From Galerina marginata (lineage: Eukaryota; Basidiomycota; Agaricomycetes; Agaricales; Galerinaceae): a DNA stretch of 64,000 nucleotides. The stretch is from contig JAECYW010000004.1 in NCBI GenBank assembly GCA_023014335.1, forward strand, positions 1,054,001-1,118,000. The letters are read 5' to 3'. A program made the position numbers and the translations under genes. The notes under the pieces are model-generated. The model was not told where the DNA came from. It ran no database searches and saw nothing but the letters and a program-made list of their open reading frames with translations. Shown here piece by piece: positions 23,591-34,245 of this stretch. Each line of letters begins with the position of its first letter. Positions within the stretch are counted from its first letter, which is position 1.

Positions 23591-24194
23591 TAGTGTTTTG
23601 AAGTCCGGTTGCAGGACTGGAAAAAGACCGCAACCAAACCGGACCAGGACCGCAAAAGACCGGACCAGCAGTCCGGTCTTTGGATATTTGAGAATGAAAG
23701 ACCGCAAAAAGACCGGTCTTTGAAGACCGGTTTTCGGTCCTAGGACCGGTCCGAACCGGTAGTTTTGTAGGCCTTATTTTTCCCTTTAAAACGCACTATG
23801 TATCATAATTTTAGACAAAGTTCTCGCTGAGAAATAAAAAAAAACATTTTGAAACTCCCAAAAGTGTAGGAAATAGAGAATATTTCCGTAGAATCACCAA
23901 TTCTCAACGAAATTTAACGTTCTTGGACTCGTTTTAAAGATATATATGATATCTACAAATTATACTGATACATATATGCGAAATAATGATGATAATGTCT
24001 CGAAAAACCGGTTGGGACCGGTTGGCAACCGGTTAAGACCAGGACCGGTCCAGGACCGCAAAAAACCGATGAGGACCGGTCCTAATCGGTCCAGTCCGGT
24101 TTTTTGACCATTTGGGAATTTCTAGGACCGGTTGCGGTCCCGGTCCTTGCCAAAAACGCGAAAAAACCGGACTGGACCGGACTTCAAAACACTA
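23591..24194. mobile_element. Non-autonomous hAT-type MITE with 8-bp target-site duplication
   Basis: The 604-bp element starts and ends with a perfect 19-bp terminal inverted repeat, TAGTGTTTTGAAGTCCGGT. It is flanked by an exact 8-bp direct repeat, CTAAATAC (23583-23590 and 24195-24202). An 8-bp duplication and ends of the form YAGNG are hallmarks of the hAT superfamily. The arms are packed with ACCGGT/GGACCGG words in both orientations and the core is AT-rich. No transposase is encoded. The intact repeats and duplication suggest a fairly recent insertion mobilised by an autonomous partner elsewhere. Confidence 0.9.
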
Positions 24195-24202
24195 CTAAAT
24201 AC

Positions 24203-25691
24203 CAGGTTCGGAGGTTTCGTTGTACTTGTACGCCGATTACAAATCTGTCCATCTAGTCGTCCATCCATCCAGGTATATCCGGCTCACTGTTTCCAATGGA
24301 TCTAACTGAGGCACCAGTGTGCCCATAATCAATACTAGCTGGGACCTATACAGCGGGGAACCCGCATCATCCTTGTCTCCTCCGAGAAGTTTGGTAACTT
24401 TAGTCGAAAATAATACAAAGCGACCATTATCACCTTTATCGCGCCTCCCCTGAGTCCCACTTCCTCATGGCCCCCGCCGTCTGTCGCAATGATTCGCGCG
24501 TCCTTTCCCATCACGAGGACTAAGATTTGCTTCTGTGCACGATGATTGGCTTGAAGGAGACCAGCGGCGCTATCACTGCCCCCGGCCATCGGTACGATTT
24601 GTACGAATGTCTGTTGACAGCTGTACATGTTGACCCAGGTAAACACCTATCTTCAGGGCTACCCGGGCAATGAGCTCAGCACGTAAACTTTGCTCATGTC
24701 GCTGCCCAATTTCAAAGAGACATTTCGTGGTAGATGCCAACCCCAAGCCTAAGCCCTCCATCTACTTTCTGTCTTGTATAAATTGTAAGCCCATTTTCTG
24801 CAATTTAATTTGTAAATTGAATTAACCGCGAGATTTCATTACCGTCTTCCAAATAATTGTGCTGGCTGATAGACTGTGGTGCATGCTGTAGTCCCGTCGG
24901 ACATCCTATTACTCTCGGATTTCCGATACAGCGTGGTTGAACTTGGACTGAAATCATAATTATGCATGTGTTTTACCTCATTAGGTCCGAGTCCAACGTG
25001 ATATTCAACTCATTTACAAGATGAAAAGATGACAGGCAACTATAGCCTAAAAGTGTTGAGCTCAGAACGCAATAGATTGGTGTAGCATAAGTATGAGAAG
25101 TTGTCATGAATGAGATTAACGCGACAATTGTGGACCGTGACCAGGGCAGAGAAGACGGTTTTGTGTACCTAGGAAGCAGTTGGAATTTTGACGTATGGGG
25201 GACAATGGAAAATAGATATGATCTGCTGGAGGGTGTTTGGTCCTCGCGTTCTTGATCAGTTCTGCTTGAATTATTTAGCTCCGACAAGTCGTTCATCTCA
25301 TACCATTCTCTCGCAGCGTTATGGACCGATAACCACAAGCGGGATCTAAATGGAGCTGTGCCAGCCGATCCCAGTGGCATTTTCGTCCCTGAATCTGAAT
25401 TCAGATCTGAACCCAGATCTGAGATCTGCTATGGAATGACATAGCCGTGCCATTTTAGAATCCGTGGTACGGCACCCACAAACCAAAATAGTAACCGAAG
25501 ATCGCGTCATCCAATTTTTGGCTTGACACGCGGACCTTGTTTCTCCGCTTTACAGCAAGCCACTTGAAGCTAGACCCAGGCCATTCATTCGAGAACAAAC
25601 GCCGTTGACACACGAATTACTCCTGCCGACTGTAGGTGGGAACATTGACTATTGGATCGTTGTTTGGTTCCTCTTAGACAGACTTCGTCAA
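24203..25691. other. Upstream flank of the histone variant, no firm gene
   Basis: Minus ORFs 24573-24761 and 24335-24646 overlap and look partly protein-like, but the phases across the only short intron candidate do not give a clean model. Bases 25385-25425 hold several AGATCTGA-type words in both orientations. Confidence 0.3.
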
Positions 25692-25700
25692 TTTATAAAA
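25692..25700 (+). promoter_or_regulatory. TATA box of the histone H3 variant gene
   Basis: TTTATAAAA lies 52 bp upstream of the ATG and is followed by a CT-rich leader. This is a normal core-promoter layout for a short-leader fungal gene. Confidence 0.5.
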
Positions 25701-25751
25701 CCTCCTCATTACCTGACCCAAGCTCAAATCCTTCTAAGTCCACACATCTTC

Positions 25752-26581
25752 ATGGCTCGAACCAAGGTAAGCGGCTGCAGCAGGCGTTACGTTTCGATAT
25801 GTTGACTCGATGGTATATCGCAAGGCTACCGCTCGAATGTCGACCGGAGGTAGGATTTATCTCAGTTCATTGACGCGGCCAAAGATTCAACCCTTCTCAC
25901 TCCACTGTATTCTCTGCAGGGAAGGCACCGCGCAAGCAACTGGCCGCCTTAAAGGCTAGAAAGGTTCCCAAGGTTTGTAAGTTTGTGACCATAGACCTTA
26001 TCCAACTTGCTAATGCTATTCGTCCTCATCGTTTTTTTATTATTATTTCAGACTGCCCAAATAGGTCAGATCAAAAAAGCTCGAAGGTTCCGCCCAGGAA
26101 CGGTTGCTCTCCGCGAGATTAGGCGTTATCAAAAGACTACCGACCTCCTTATTCGTAAGCTCCCGTTCCAGAGGCTTGTCAGGGAGATTACCCAGGAATA
26201 TAAAGTTGGTGGGCATAGTCAATCTAGAATTGTCTCCGATCCGACCAATAATAGACAGATATAAAATTTCAATCCACTGCTTTACAAGCCGTTCAGGAAG
26301 CTACGGAGGCCTACCTGGTTTCCCTTCTCGAAGATGCCAATTCTGCTGCCATCCATGCGAAACGTAAGCGCCATATAATCTCGCTTAGAGCCTTCTTTGA
26401 TTTGTGGACGGACTTTCTTTTTTTTTCCAGGCGTTACCATGTAAATTCAATTCACTGAGACCAGCTGTATCCAATGCTTACGAAAATGACTATACCTTGC
26501 AGCCAGGTTAAGGACCTGGCCCTCGCCAGGCGACTTCGCGGCAAACTTGCGTGTTGGGGAAGAAGAATATTAACCAAATAG
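25752..26581 (+). CDS. Divergent histone H3 variant, methionine at position 9
   Basis: Seven exons (25752-25766, 25825-25849, 25920-25972, 26052-26208, 26259-26363, 26431-26440, 26503-26581) join in phase to 147 aa; canonical H3 is 136 with Met. The tail begins MARTK, so K4 is kept. It then differs: Q5 is Ala, K9 is Met (codon ATG in exon 2), K23 is Leu and S28 is Val, while K14, K18 and K27 remain. Two residues are inserted before the [17 protein letters not shown] core. The alpha-1 region is essentially canonical. Loop 1 reads QEYKVDIKFQS, alpha-2 [15 protein letters not shown], then [20 protein letters not shown], followed by a 12-residue tail where H3 normally ends in ERA. Exon 6 is only 10 nt. 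It lacks the loop-1 insertion typical of CENP-A, so it is an H3-type variant. A TATA box precedes it. Splice sites and frame are intact, so it is probably expressed; pseudogene status cannot be excluded. Confidence 0.87.
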
Positions 26582-27883
26582 GAAGAATAAATACCTATTT
26601 TTTCAGGGAGAGGAAATGGTGTTGTTGTTCTAACCGGCATGATTCAATGGCAGTAGTCTTGCGAGCGAAGTATGTGTGTTGTCCCGCTTATAGTTGGCCG
26701 CTTGTTCCCTTCTGAAACTAACATATACCGAGTGATGCATTCAACCCCTTTTTGATTTCAGGAGACAGGTTACGGTACAAATCAACTTTCAGCGCGTCCA
26801 CCTTAGCTCCCACTTTCCACAACCAGCTCGCTTAGAATATCATCTGATCGTAATTATTCGAGGTTTCTCTCCACTGAAGTGTGTGTGTAATTATTTATGC
26901 TATCGTTATCTGGCTATTCAACGTGAGTCCTAATGATACTCCAGTGGGAATGCCTTCTCTCCTCACTGCCCCGTCGTAGCAGCACAAACACAGATTCCAG
27001 GACTGTGGCGAGGGATTTCAGCCAACGACCAGGGCTGAAAGACGAGATTACAAAACCTCACGTCCAATGACTCGTGCCTGTGGCCTGGCGCAACATCGGG
27101 AGATTAAAGATTAAAGATTAAAATCACTGTTAGGCTTGAGTGGAGAATTTAAAAAGAACCGTCTGTCTCCTTATGCGTCAACATCAAACAATAAAAAGCG
27201 CTTTGTCTATGCGGACATGTTTCGTCGGGGTATGATTTTGCACGCGTGGCCTGTATTTTTCCTCAGCTTCGTTTCCACCCTGAAACGCGAGCGAACACAT
27301 TTCAATCTAAGGGAAAACACGTTGAATCACAAATCAAATGCCAGTCCCCACATGTAGCCATACCTCGGGAATGTTCAATGTCGGGGACCATCCCGTCCAT
27401 GGAGACCAGTTTGACGACTCTAGACTTGAGAAGTTTGATCAAACGAAGGAAATTATGCCTTCCAATAGGCTCAACGGCTCCACCTCACCGAATGGCGAAT
27501 TGTTTTTTTTTTTTTTCATTAGGCACTGACTGGTCAGTCCTCTTACTCTAGTTATAGACATGCGCTACTGTGGCCCGGTACTTTTTCGCAGTGCGCACTC
27601 TACGCAGAGAAAAAAATCGTCTCAAGAAAAGGGAACTTAATCAGAAACTAGACATGTCTACTGTCAATCCTTAAGATTCATGACCAGTTCCCAAAGCTTG
27701 ATGAAGGCAAATGCGAAATGCAGTAGATACTGTAACCTGGCAGTGTTGCACCCGAGTTGGTGGAATCCCACTGAGTTCCATTCTCATTTTCCAAACTTCA
27801 ACCACGTTCACCCAGTCGGCTTTTGTTCAGGAATTCGTGATCTTTTAAAAAGAAGTCTAATTAAATAGGGATCGATCAACAGA
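26582..27883. other. Intergenic, simple repeats only
   Basis: Bases 27102-27122 carry three tandem GATTAAA units and a run of 14 T lies near 27503-27516. Short ORFs here show no recognisable protein. The 3' ends of the histone variant and of the XPG-like gene converge on this stretch. Confidence 0.5.
27102..27122. repeat. Short tandem repeat (GATTAAA)3
   Basis: Three perfect 7-bp units are visible. Confidence 0.8.
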
Positions 27884-29495
27884 TTAAGTTACACGATTAA
27901 ATCCCATCCATACTGGTTCTAAGACACTGGGTAATAAACTTTGTGGGATGCAAACCGTCCAATTTTCCTGTGTTTCGTCCTCATTGTGGGGAAGATAGGG
28001 ATGCATCATGCCGACAATGTGTTCGGTAGTCACACATACGTCGACACCATGTTCGGACCTTGGAATATATCCAGGAATATATCTACAAACTGTCCATGAC
28101 ATCGAAACCAAATGTCCTTGTACATGGGGTGATTTTAGCAATTTGGTGTTTGTATTCCAAAGGAGCTGCGACTGGGGATTGTTTTTTATTTCGCAGAATT
28201 TTGAATGAGAAATATGACGCCAACTTACTGAATATAGCATTTGCAGTATAATTCCTTCGTATATAGAGCTTGTGAGGCGGTCCCTCGTCGATATAGAGTC
28301 TGTCCACCCAAGGTGAGTGTTGCAAAAGCGGGAGATGCTTGCGACATCAGGCTTGACTGTGCGCCATACAGAAGATGGAATACTCTGAGAACTCGCAGAC
28401 CAGGAAGTATGTGGTCTGGTAAAAAGCGTAACTAGTTCCAGGTCGGGAAACGAGGTTGGGAGAAGGAACTCATGGGACCTAGGTGGGAGATGTCCCCGAG
28501 AATTGGTGAGTAGCTCGAATTCTATATCTCTTCTCCAACGTTTCAAGTAGAGCTGGAGCTCATCTGGCTCCAATATGGTAATTGACTCGATGAGAAGCTC
28601 GGCGAAGCCGCATTTCGCCAATCCGACAGCAATTGCTGGGTCGCAGCCACTGACGCCTGTGCCATATTGACTTCCTTGAAGCATGGCGAATAGAACCAAG
28701 CGACAATTTGTTAGTCCTTGCCTTTCGATATCTTGAGCAAGGTATTCCGCAATTGCGCCTTGTCCATAGGTTGCTTCAGGATCCCTAGGCAGACTTTCCT
28801 TCGCGTTTAGTTCGAATTGCATGTACTTGTCACATTAATGACCTACCACCGAAACACATTTGTCGCTCCAAAGACGATGGGGAGGTTGTCGGTCGTCAAA
28901 ATGGCGTCGACGCAGTTAGCGATGGTCAGTCCCGCGATTTCTGATTCTGAGTACCCCGGCGCCTATTATATTGAATTAGTCTGCACCACCGGCCGGTGGA
29001 ATTTTGAGTAATATGAAGGGTGCGGGATGCAACGTACATCATGGGTATGATAACCAAACGCCTGAATTAATTCCCGAAAGTCACCAACCCACCAAGCCGC
29101 GTCATCCCTACTGCCGTCGAAGACAAAGACGAGGCTCAGGGGAAAGCGAAGGAACTCCGCTAAGCGAAGGAATAGACATTCGAAGACCTTCAACCTGTAG
29201 CTACTCAGTGGGTGCCTATCACCCTCTAGGATTTCCCCGACTGCTTCTGAGACTAGCTCCCTATTCGAAAAAAGACATCGAAATTTTGGCCGTTTTGACA
29301 AACAATAGTTTATACCTTGCATTAATGGCCAAACAAATTTTGTCAGACCAATCTCTACCTTTCACCGTGGCCACTTCGAAAAGAGATTCATGGGTATTTA
29401 CGGCGAGAAGAACCTTGTAGAAGTCATATCATGAGGCACAGCTTAGCAGCGGTGTAGAAAGGTCGACCTACATTCCAGAGGTGTTTGGCACCCAT
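27884..29495 (-). CDS. XPG/FEN1-like (PIN-domain) family protein, catalytic acids degraded
   Basis: Five exons (29495-29472, 29413-29316, 29260-29038, 28962-28847, 28793-27884) join in phase to about 456 aa, starting MGAKHLWNVL. The order matches the XPG-like nucleases that are numerous in Agaricomycetes: N-domain with VFVFDGS, I-domain with APGYSESEIAGL and ILTTDNLPIVFG, then helix-two-turn-helix GVSGCDPAIAVGLAKCGF. Active family members bind two metals through seven acids. Here the first (GIDAS-like) reads AINAR, the second Asp of the TDDVD-like motif is Leu, and the Asp of SGGDYDAG-like reads QGSQYGTG. FDG, both Glu and one Asp remain. The frame is otherwise intact, so this is either a catalytically dead paralogue with a binding role or an early pseudogene. 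Further introns inside the last long exon are possible. Confidence 0.75.
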
Positions 29496-31405
29496 GATTT
29501 GCAGGGAGAAAAAACGGATTGGAATTCCCGTGTCAAACACTATATATATTGCCGAGATTGGCGCCTGAGCCCCAATAATTCTATTTGGTCCTTCACGATT
29601 AAGGCGGACAAAAGGTGTATGACGCTACGGAGTTTTTTGAAAGTGCGGTTTTCATTCCGTACCGCGGACTTATATCATACGGGTGCTTTTCTGTCTTTGT
29701 TGTCGTAGACAATGAGTAACTCTAGTCAACTTTGTCCCATTTGGATTTGAGATGAAGGAGCCAATTTTATCCGCGAATCACCCACGCGTCCATCTGGTGA
29801 CTGCTTTGCACATCGGGGTTTTGGGACTGGGATTTTCATTTCCAGCCAGAAAGTGGCGGAGAATTCTATTTCCAGACAAAAAAAGTGCGCTGGAAATTCA
29901 TTTCCAGCTCCAAAACTCCGATGTGTTGATCGCTTTTGTCAAATACGAGCCCAAGGGACCGTGGTAGCCACTCACGAGTCTGGAGGGTGGATGTAAAAGG
30001 TATGTCATCCGCGTAATTTCCTTCCTCTACCAATCCTGCCCTTTGCAAGGTGAAACGAGTCCGAACGTCTTCGGACTCCTACCTTCTATGGAAGACCAAA
30101 AGTTTGACCCTAGGTGTCGGTAACTCCCGTGATGGGATTAGCTTATTAGGTGATTAATCTGGTCCATCCTTGTGACGAGTCCAACGGAGGGTCTATCCTC
30201 CAGCACCAGCCAATTTGTGGCGCTTAAGACGCCGGTACATGGGTTGATGTTTCTGAGTGGTATTAGATTTGCACGAACTTGCGATATTCACGTTCAAGAC
30301 TCGCCCTACTCCAAGGTTACCAGAGCAAGCTCGACCTCAAGGATCAAACCTGACTAGCACTCTGCTTACTCTCCCTCCGTCCCTAGTCTGGCTACGATTT
30401 CCTCTGCCTTGTATAAGGTAGACTGTCAGTCCGAAATTTTCAGTCCCCTTGTGACAATTCATTTTGCGGGTACTACTTTGGACTTTGACTTACAAACACT
30501 CCAAGTTCTGAAATCTCGTTTTTGGCTTTCTTTCAATGGTCGTTCACAGGCATGGACGCGCACCGAACCGACCCTGTACCAGCCCCACAAATAACTCGAA
30601 ATTGAACTTGTCTTCGTCTTTCTGACAGATGGGCGGCCGTTTTTACTAGATAGATCAGCCAAACTGCGACGAGGGCAATATTTCGGCCAAAGGTTTCATG
30701 GGTTCAAGTTGCGAGGACCGTGGTAAGGGTTCACTGGAACAAATATTCAAGTCTGGAGGTTATATGTGACGAGCGCTCTGGGCGCGTCCAAATCGTCGAT
30801 GTTCTATATCCTTGTAAACCAAGAAGATAATTATAATACAAGTTCCAGAAAATAGGCAGATTGTCTCAGCGACTAAACACCGAGTTCTGCGTGCATAAAA
30901 CTTGACCATCGACATGATTTATAGGTATTTATTCAAGTACGCAAAGCCTAAGAATGGCAAAATCCACGGAATGCTGCATGCACAGCGAAAGGTTATAAGC
31001 GAGCCGAATGAGCAATGCAACAATTCCAATCTCTTTGTTAGGGGGGAAACGACGCTGTAAAGTAGAAGAGAATTGCGAAGGTAAGAATAAATGCCGAAGG
31101 GAAAATCGGGCCACTCTATTGTATGTGATTCGCATTAGGCTTGCAACAGCTAGGTGCCAGGTTTCACCCGCTTATTCGACGACGGAAATGGAACCTTCAT
31201 TCACAGTGGACTGGCTACAGTTGACCATGGGGATCAAGAGTAAGAGACCTTGGTGAAAATACGGCATTGGTGTCCTCACTCATGGAAAGGGCCAATTGAC
31301 TGTCTTCTCTCCTGGAAAATATTCGGTGCACAAATCCCACTGCGACAGCCAAATTGGAAACCAGCGCAGATGCAACTGACTAATATGATGTCAAAAAATC
31401 GTAGC
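29496..31405. other. Non-coding, small inverted repeats
   Basis: Apart from the 117-bp fold-back element at 29809-29925 I see only a 9-bp perfect hairpin (GAGTCCGAA..TTCGGACTC) near 30057-30078. ORFs are short and uncharacteristic. Confidence 0.4.
29809..29925. mobile_element. 117-bp fold-back MITE-like element
   Basis: The ends read CACATCGG(G/A)GTTTTGG on one strand and its complement at the other end, and pairing continues with mismatches for about 36 bases per arm. The central spacer is short. TTG flanks both ends, a possible 3-bp target duplication. It is too small to code. Confidence 0.55.
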
Positions 31406-32313
31406 TTAGAGACCTGATAGAGTACTCGCCATCGTGTTTGTTAAGCATAAAAGGACAGGCAGGTTCGATGAGCAGCGCGTCAACATTAATATCCAGCAAA
31501 CAAGGTTTACGACCAGTGTCAACCCGCTTCCCGAGAACCCGATGAGGACAGTACATTTTTGAATGACTGATAAACTGGCTTTTAAGCAAGAGCCCCAGCC
31601 GCGGTACATGATGAAAGAATCGGCAATTACATCGGCTGTATGAGAAGCGGAAAATTATTTTGTTGTCTCCGGAGAAATTTTGGTGGACAAACTCAGGATA
31701 GCGCAGACTACGAATGTAGTAGGAAGTGAGAAGGTCGTCAAATTTGAATGCACGGGATGTGGGCGTTGGCCATAGATTACATTTACTGCCGTGCAGTATA
31801 TTAACCCTACGGACAAAAATACTGAGGCGACCACTTTGTTGGTTAATTGGGATGTCTTTCCGCCGAGACACAATCTCTCAAATGTCATTGTGAGGCTTGC
31901 GCGGGTAAGCCTACAAAACTTCAACGTCATGTCCTCTGAAGACTGGAGTATGATTCTTACCAAAGCGTGATAAAAAGTACATCGAGTGATATCAGATACA
32001 GAACCGGGTTTACGGTGGTGGGATCATTCATTACTACTCTCGTCAATTACGGTCAAGGAAGGGGAAATAGACGTACTCAGCGAGACGATTACACCAAATA
32101 CGACAAAATTCGCTCCAGCAGTTGCTGAGCCAATAATATCGTCGTACTGTATCTTCTCCAGACGGAATACCAACCTCAGCACTGTGATGCCAATAGCCAG
32201 GATATGGCCAGCCGCTAGAAACCCTGGAAGACATTAGCCCATACATTAATTAGCAGGGGTACCATGCACCAACCGAGCCATACTTGAGAGATACTGCCGG
32301 AGATGAAAGACAT
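31406..32313 (-). CDS. Rhodopsin-like fungal integral membrane protein, short form
   Basis: Five exons (32313-32274, 32223-32077, 32033-31961, 31910-31693, 31635-31406) join in phase to about 235 aa. Successive hydrophobic helices are visible: FLAAGHILAIGITVLRLVF, then GANFVVFGVIVSL, LYLISLDVLFITLW, VVASVFLSVGLIYCTAVNVI, TTFVVCAILTDVIADSFI and TLVVNLVCWILML. The signatures LRLVFR, WLTRASL and DVIADSF, with their spacing, match the fungal rhodopsin-like (Pth11-related) membrane protein family. Ligand and role are unknown, and there is no retinal-lysine evidence. It is shorter than most members, so the last helix or tail may be lost or lie in an unseen exon. The 43-nt intron 2 has an alternative acceptor three bases away. 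Confidence 0.6.
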
Positions 32314-33977
32314 TTGGTGTTAGGAACTGGTTCGGGCGAAAACAAGGCTTGAAACAGTGAGCAGTCGGGACAGTCGTATAGTCGGCAGAAAGTACTTAAT
32401 CCCGCCTAAAAAGATAAGACGAACATACTAGGAATGCGTTTATGCGCAAAATCATCCGAGTCCTCCTGAACTTGTGATCGCCTTGGTGGCTCGGCTTCAA
32501 GTTACATCAGTATACGTAGTTCACCCATAACTTGTGCGAGATCCTATATGAGATCAGTCTTTTGTAATTCGGATTCACCGGCGGTGGAGTAACTTGAACA
32601 CATCAAAGTGGTGTCCGCCAGCCGCTTGAATATTTGTCCAAATTTCTCCGCACTTTCCCCCACGCCACTGCGTATTCCTTTTGCTAGCCGTCGCGGCTCA
32701 TTGCTTTACATAAGCAATTTTCTGGCATTGCGAGCAATCCTGACAACGAAGTCGGAATTAATGCAAGATCCACTCTTGATCAGTAAAGTTGACCCTACCT
32801 ACATTTTATTTAATAAAATAGCCAGATCTAATCTACTTGAAGAATCTGAGGTGTGCCTCGGGACTCGGCCATCAAGACATTTAAGGAGCATTTGTTCCAG
32901 AACATCAGGGGTATTAAAATTTGACAATTTAAGCGGTAGGAGACGTTGCTATTGCTAAATTGTTAAATTGCTATAATTAAGACAGTAGGCACTCGCTTCA
33001 GAAGGAGACATTGTCACACAATTTGTCATTCAAGTTCAAATGACGCTCACGTTTTGATGGGTATAGTATTCCCATGGATTTTAGGTGATCAAACCTTGCC
33101 TACCAATATATTTTGCAGCGGCCTAGGCTTCTAGAATATGTACGTTACATATATTATGATAGGTGGAATTCCATCGGAAGACTCACCTGCTAATAACCAC
33201 AATCAGATTCTTGGGTTTCAATGACCCACTTTCAAGCGTATGTTTGCAGGGGTTAGGGGCGAAAAGAGGCAGAAAAGAGGATTCCTGTCATCTGTGGATT
33301 GAATAAGAGCTGAATAAAAAGATATATCAAAGGCACATTTACATAGTGTGTAGGCCCAGTTTCGTGAGGCTCGTTTATCAATGCAAGGCTAAAGTCTCGC
33401 AAGCCAGTTGGTGAAAGAAGAGGTTTTAATACGGGAGACACCCCACCTCGTACATGCCTGTTAAAAGGCAAGAGCTGTTGCAGGATTCTCGACGTGTCAG
33501 TTTATTCGACTCTCATGTGTGAGGAAGGTTCACACGACACAGGAGACTTGGGAAAGGACATGCTTTCATTACGGTTAGAAACGGGTAACGCTGATCGGAC
33601 TGAGGAGGTAGGCAGGCCATGTTTAGTAACGACCAGGTGGTGTTAATGTCAGATTTATGACAGATACTGCGGCGAACTAGCGAAACTCTGACCTCTGTGT
33701 TATTTTCCGATGCGATGTCTCCTTTGACTAAATTCTTCCCTTTTTTTTCGTGAGCGGGTTAAACTGACCACATCTGTCCTAAATAGTTAGCGTTCGATTG
33801 TCGGGGTAAACTTTCTACAGACGAGCCCGCACAGCCGTCCATGTCCCGCAATGTTACAGGTGCGGCCGGTAAAATTCCGATCATAAGACATGAGCTAGAA
33901 ATAACCTCAGCGTAGTGCTTTCCGACCAAAAGTTTGCACTACTATAGCAGAATTCAGCTTGTGGGGCTGAAGCGACT

Positions 33978-34245
33978 GTGAAGAGTACTCACTTACAATT
34001 TTCGTGTTATTCCACCAGAGATGAGGACCGGTCTGTTATGTCTAACGGAGTGAACCTCGACCATTTGAGACATCGGCAGCGCCTGCCGACCAAAATTGGA
34101 TAGTAGTATTCAACGAGCGGAGGTAAAGAGAGAGTACTCACTATCGAGTTCCGTGTGATCCCACCATAGCTGAGGAAAACTGGCCGCCCGTGCACAGTGG
34201 GGTGACCTTCAACACTTTAAGACATCGAAGCTGCGTTGAGAAATT
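33978..34245 (-). repeat. Tandemly duplicated exon-like unit (leucine-rich)
   Basis: Blocks 34127-34245 and 33978-34086 are clearly related. Each reads on the minus strand from a CGATGTCT(C/T)AAA start through a Leu-Lys-rich coding piece (RCLKVLKVTPL / RCLKWSRFTPL) to a GTGAGTACTCT splice-donor end. The unit is about 150 bp with its intron. It looks like serial exon duplication in a leucine-rich-repeat-like gene. No complete gene could be built. Confidence 0.5.

Noticed and set aside
24335..24761. Two overlapping minus ORFs that could be exons of one gene
   Set aside because: The donor and acceptor phases do not agree for any single clean intron.
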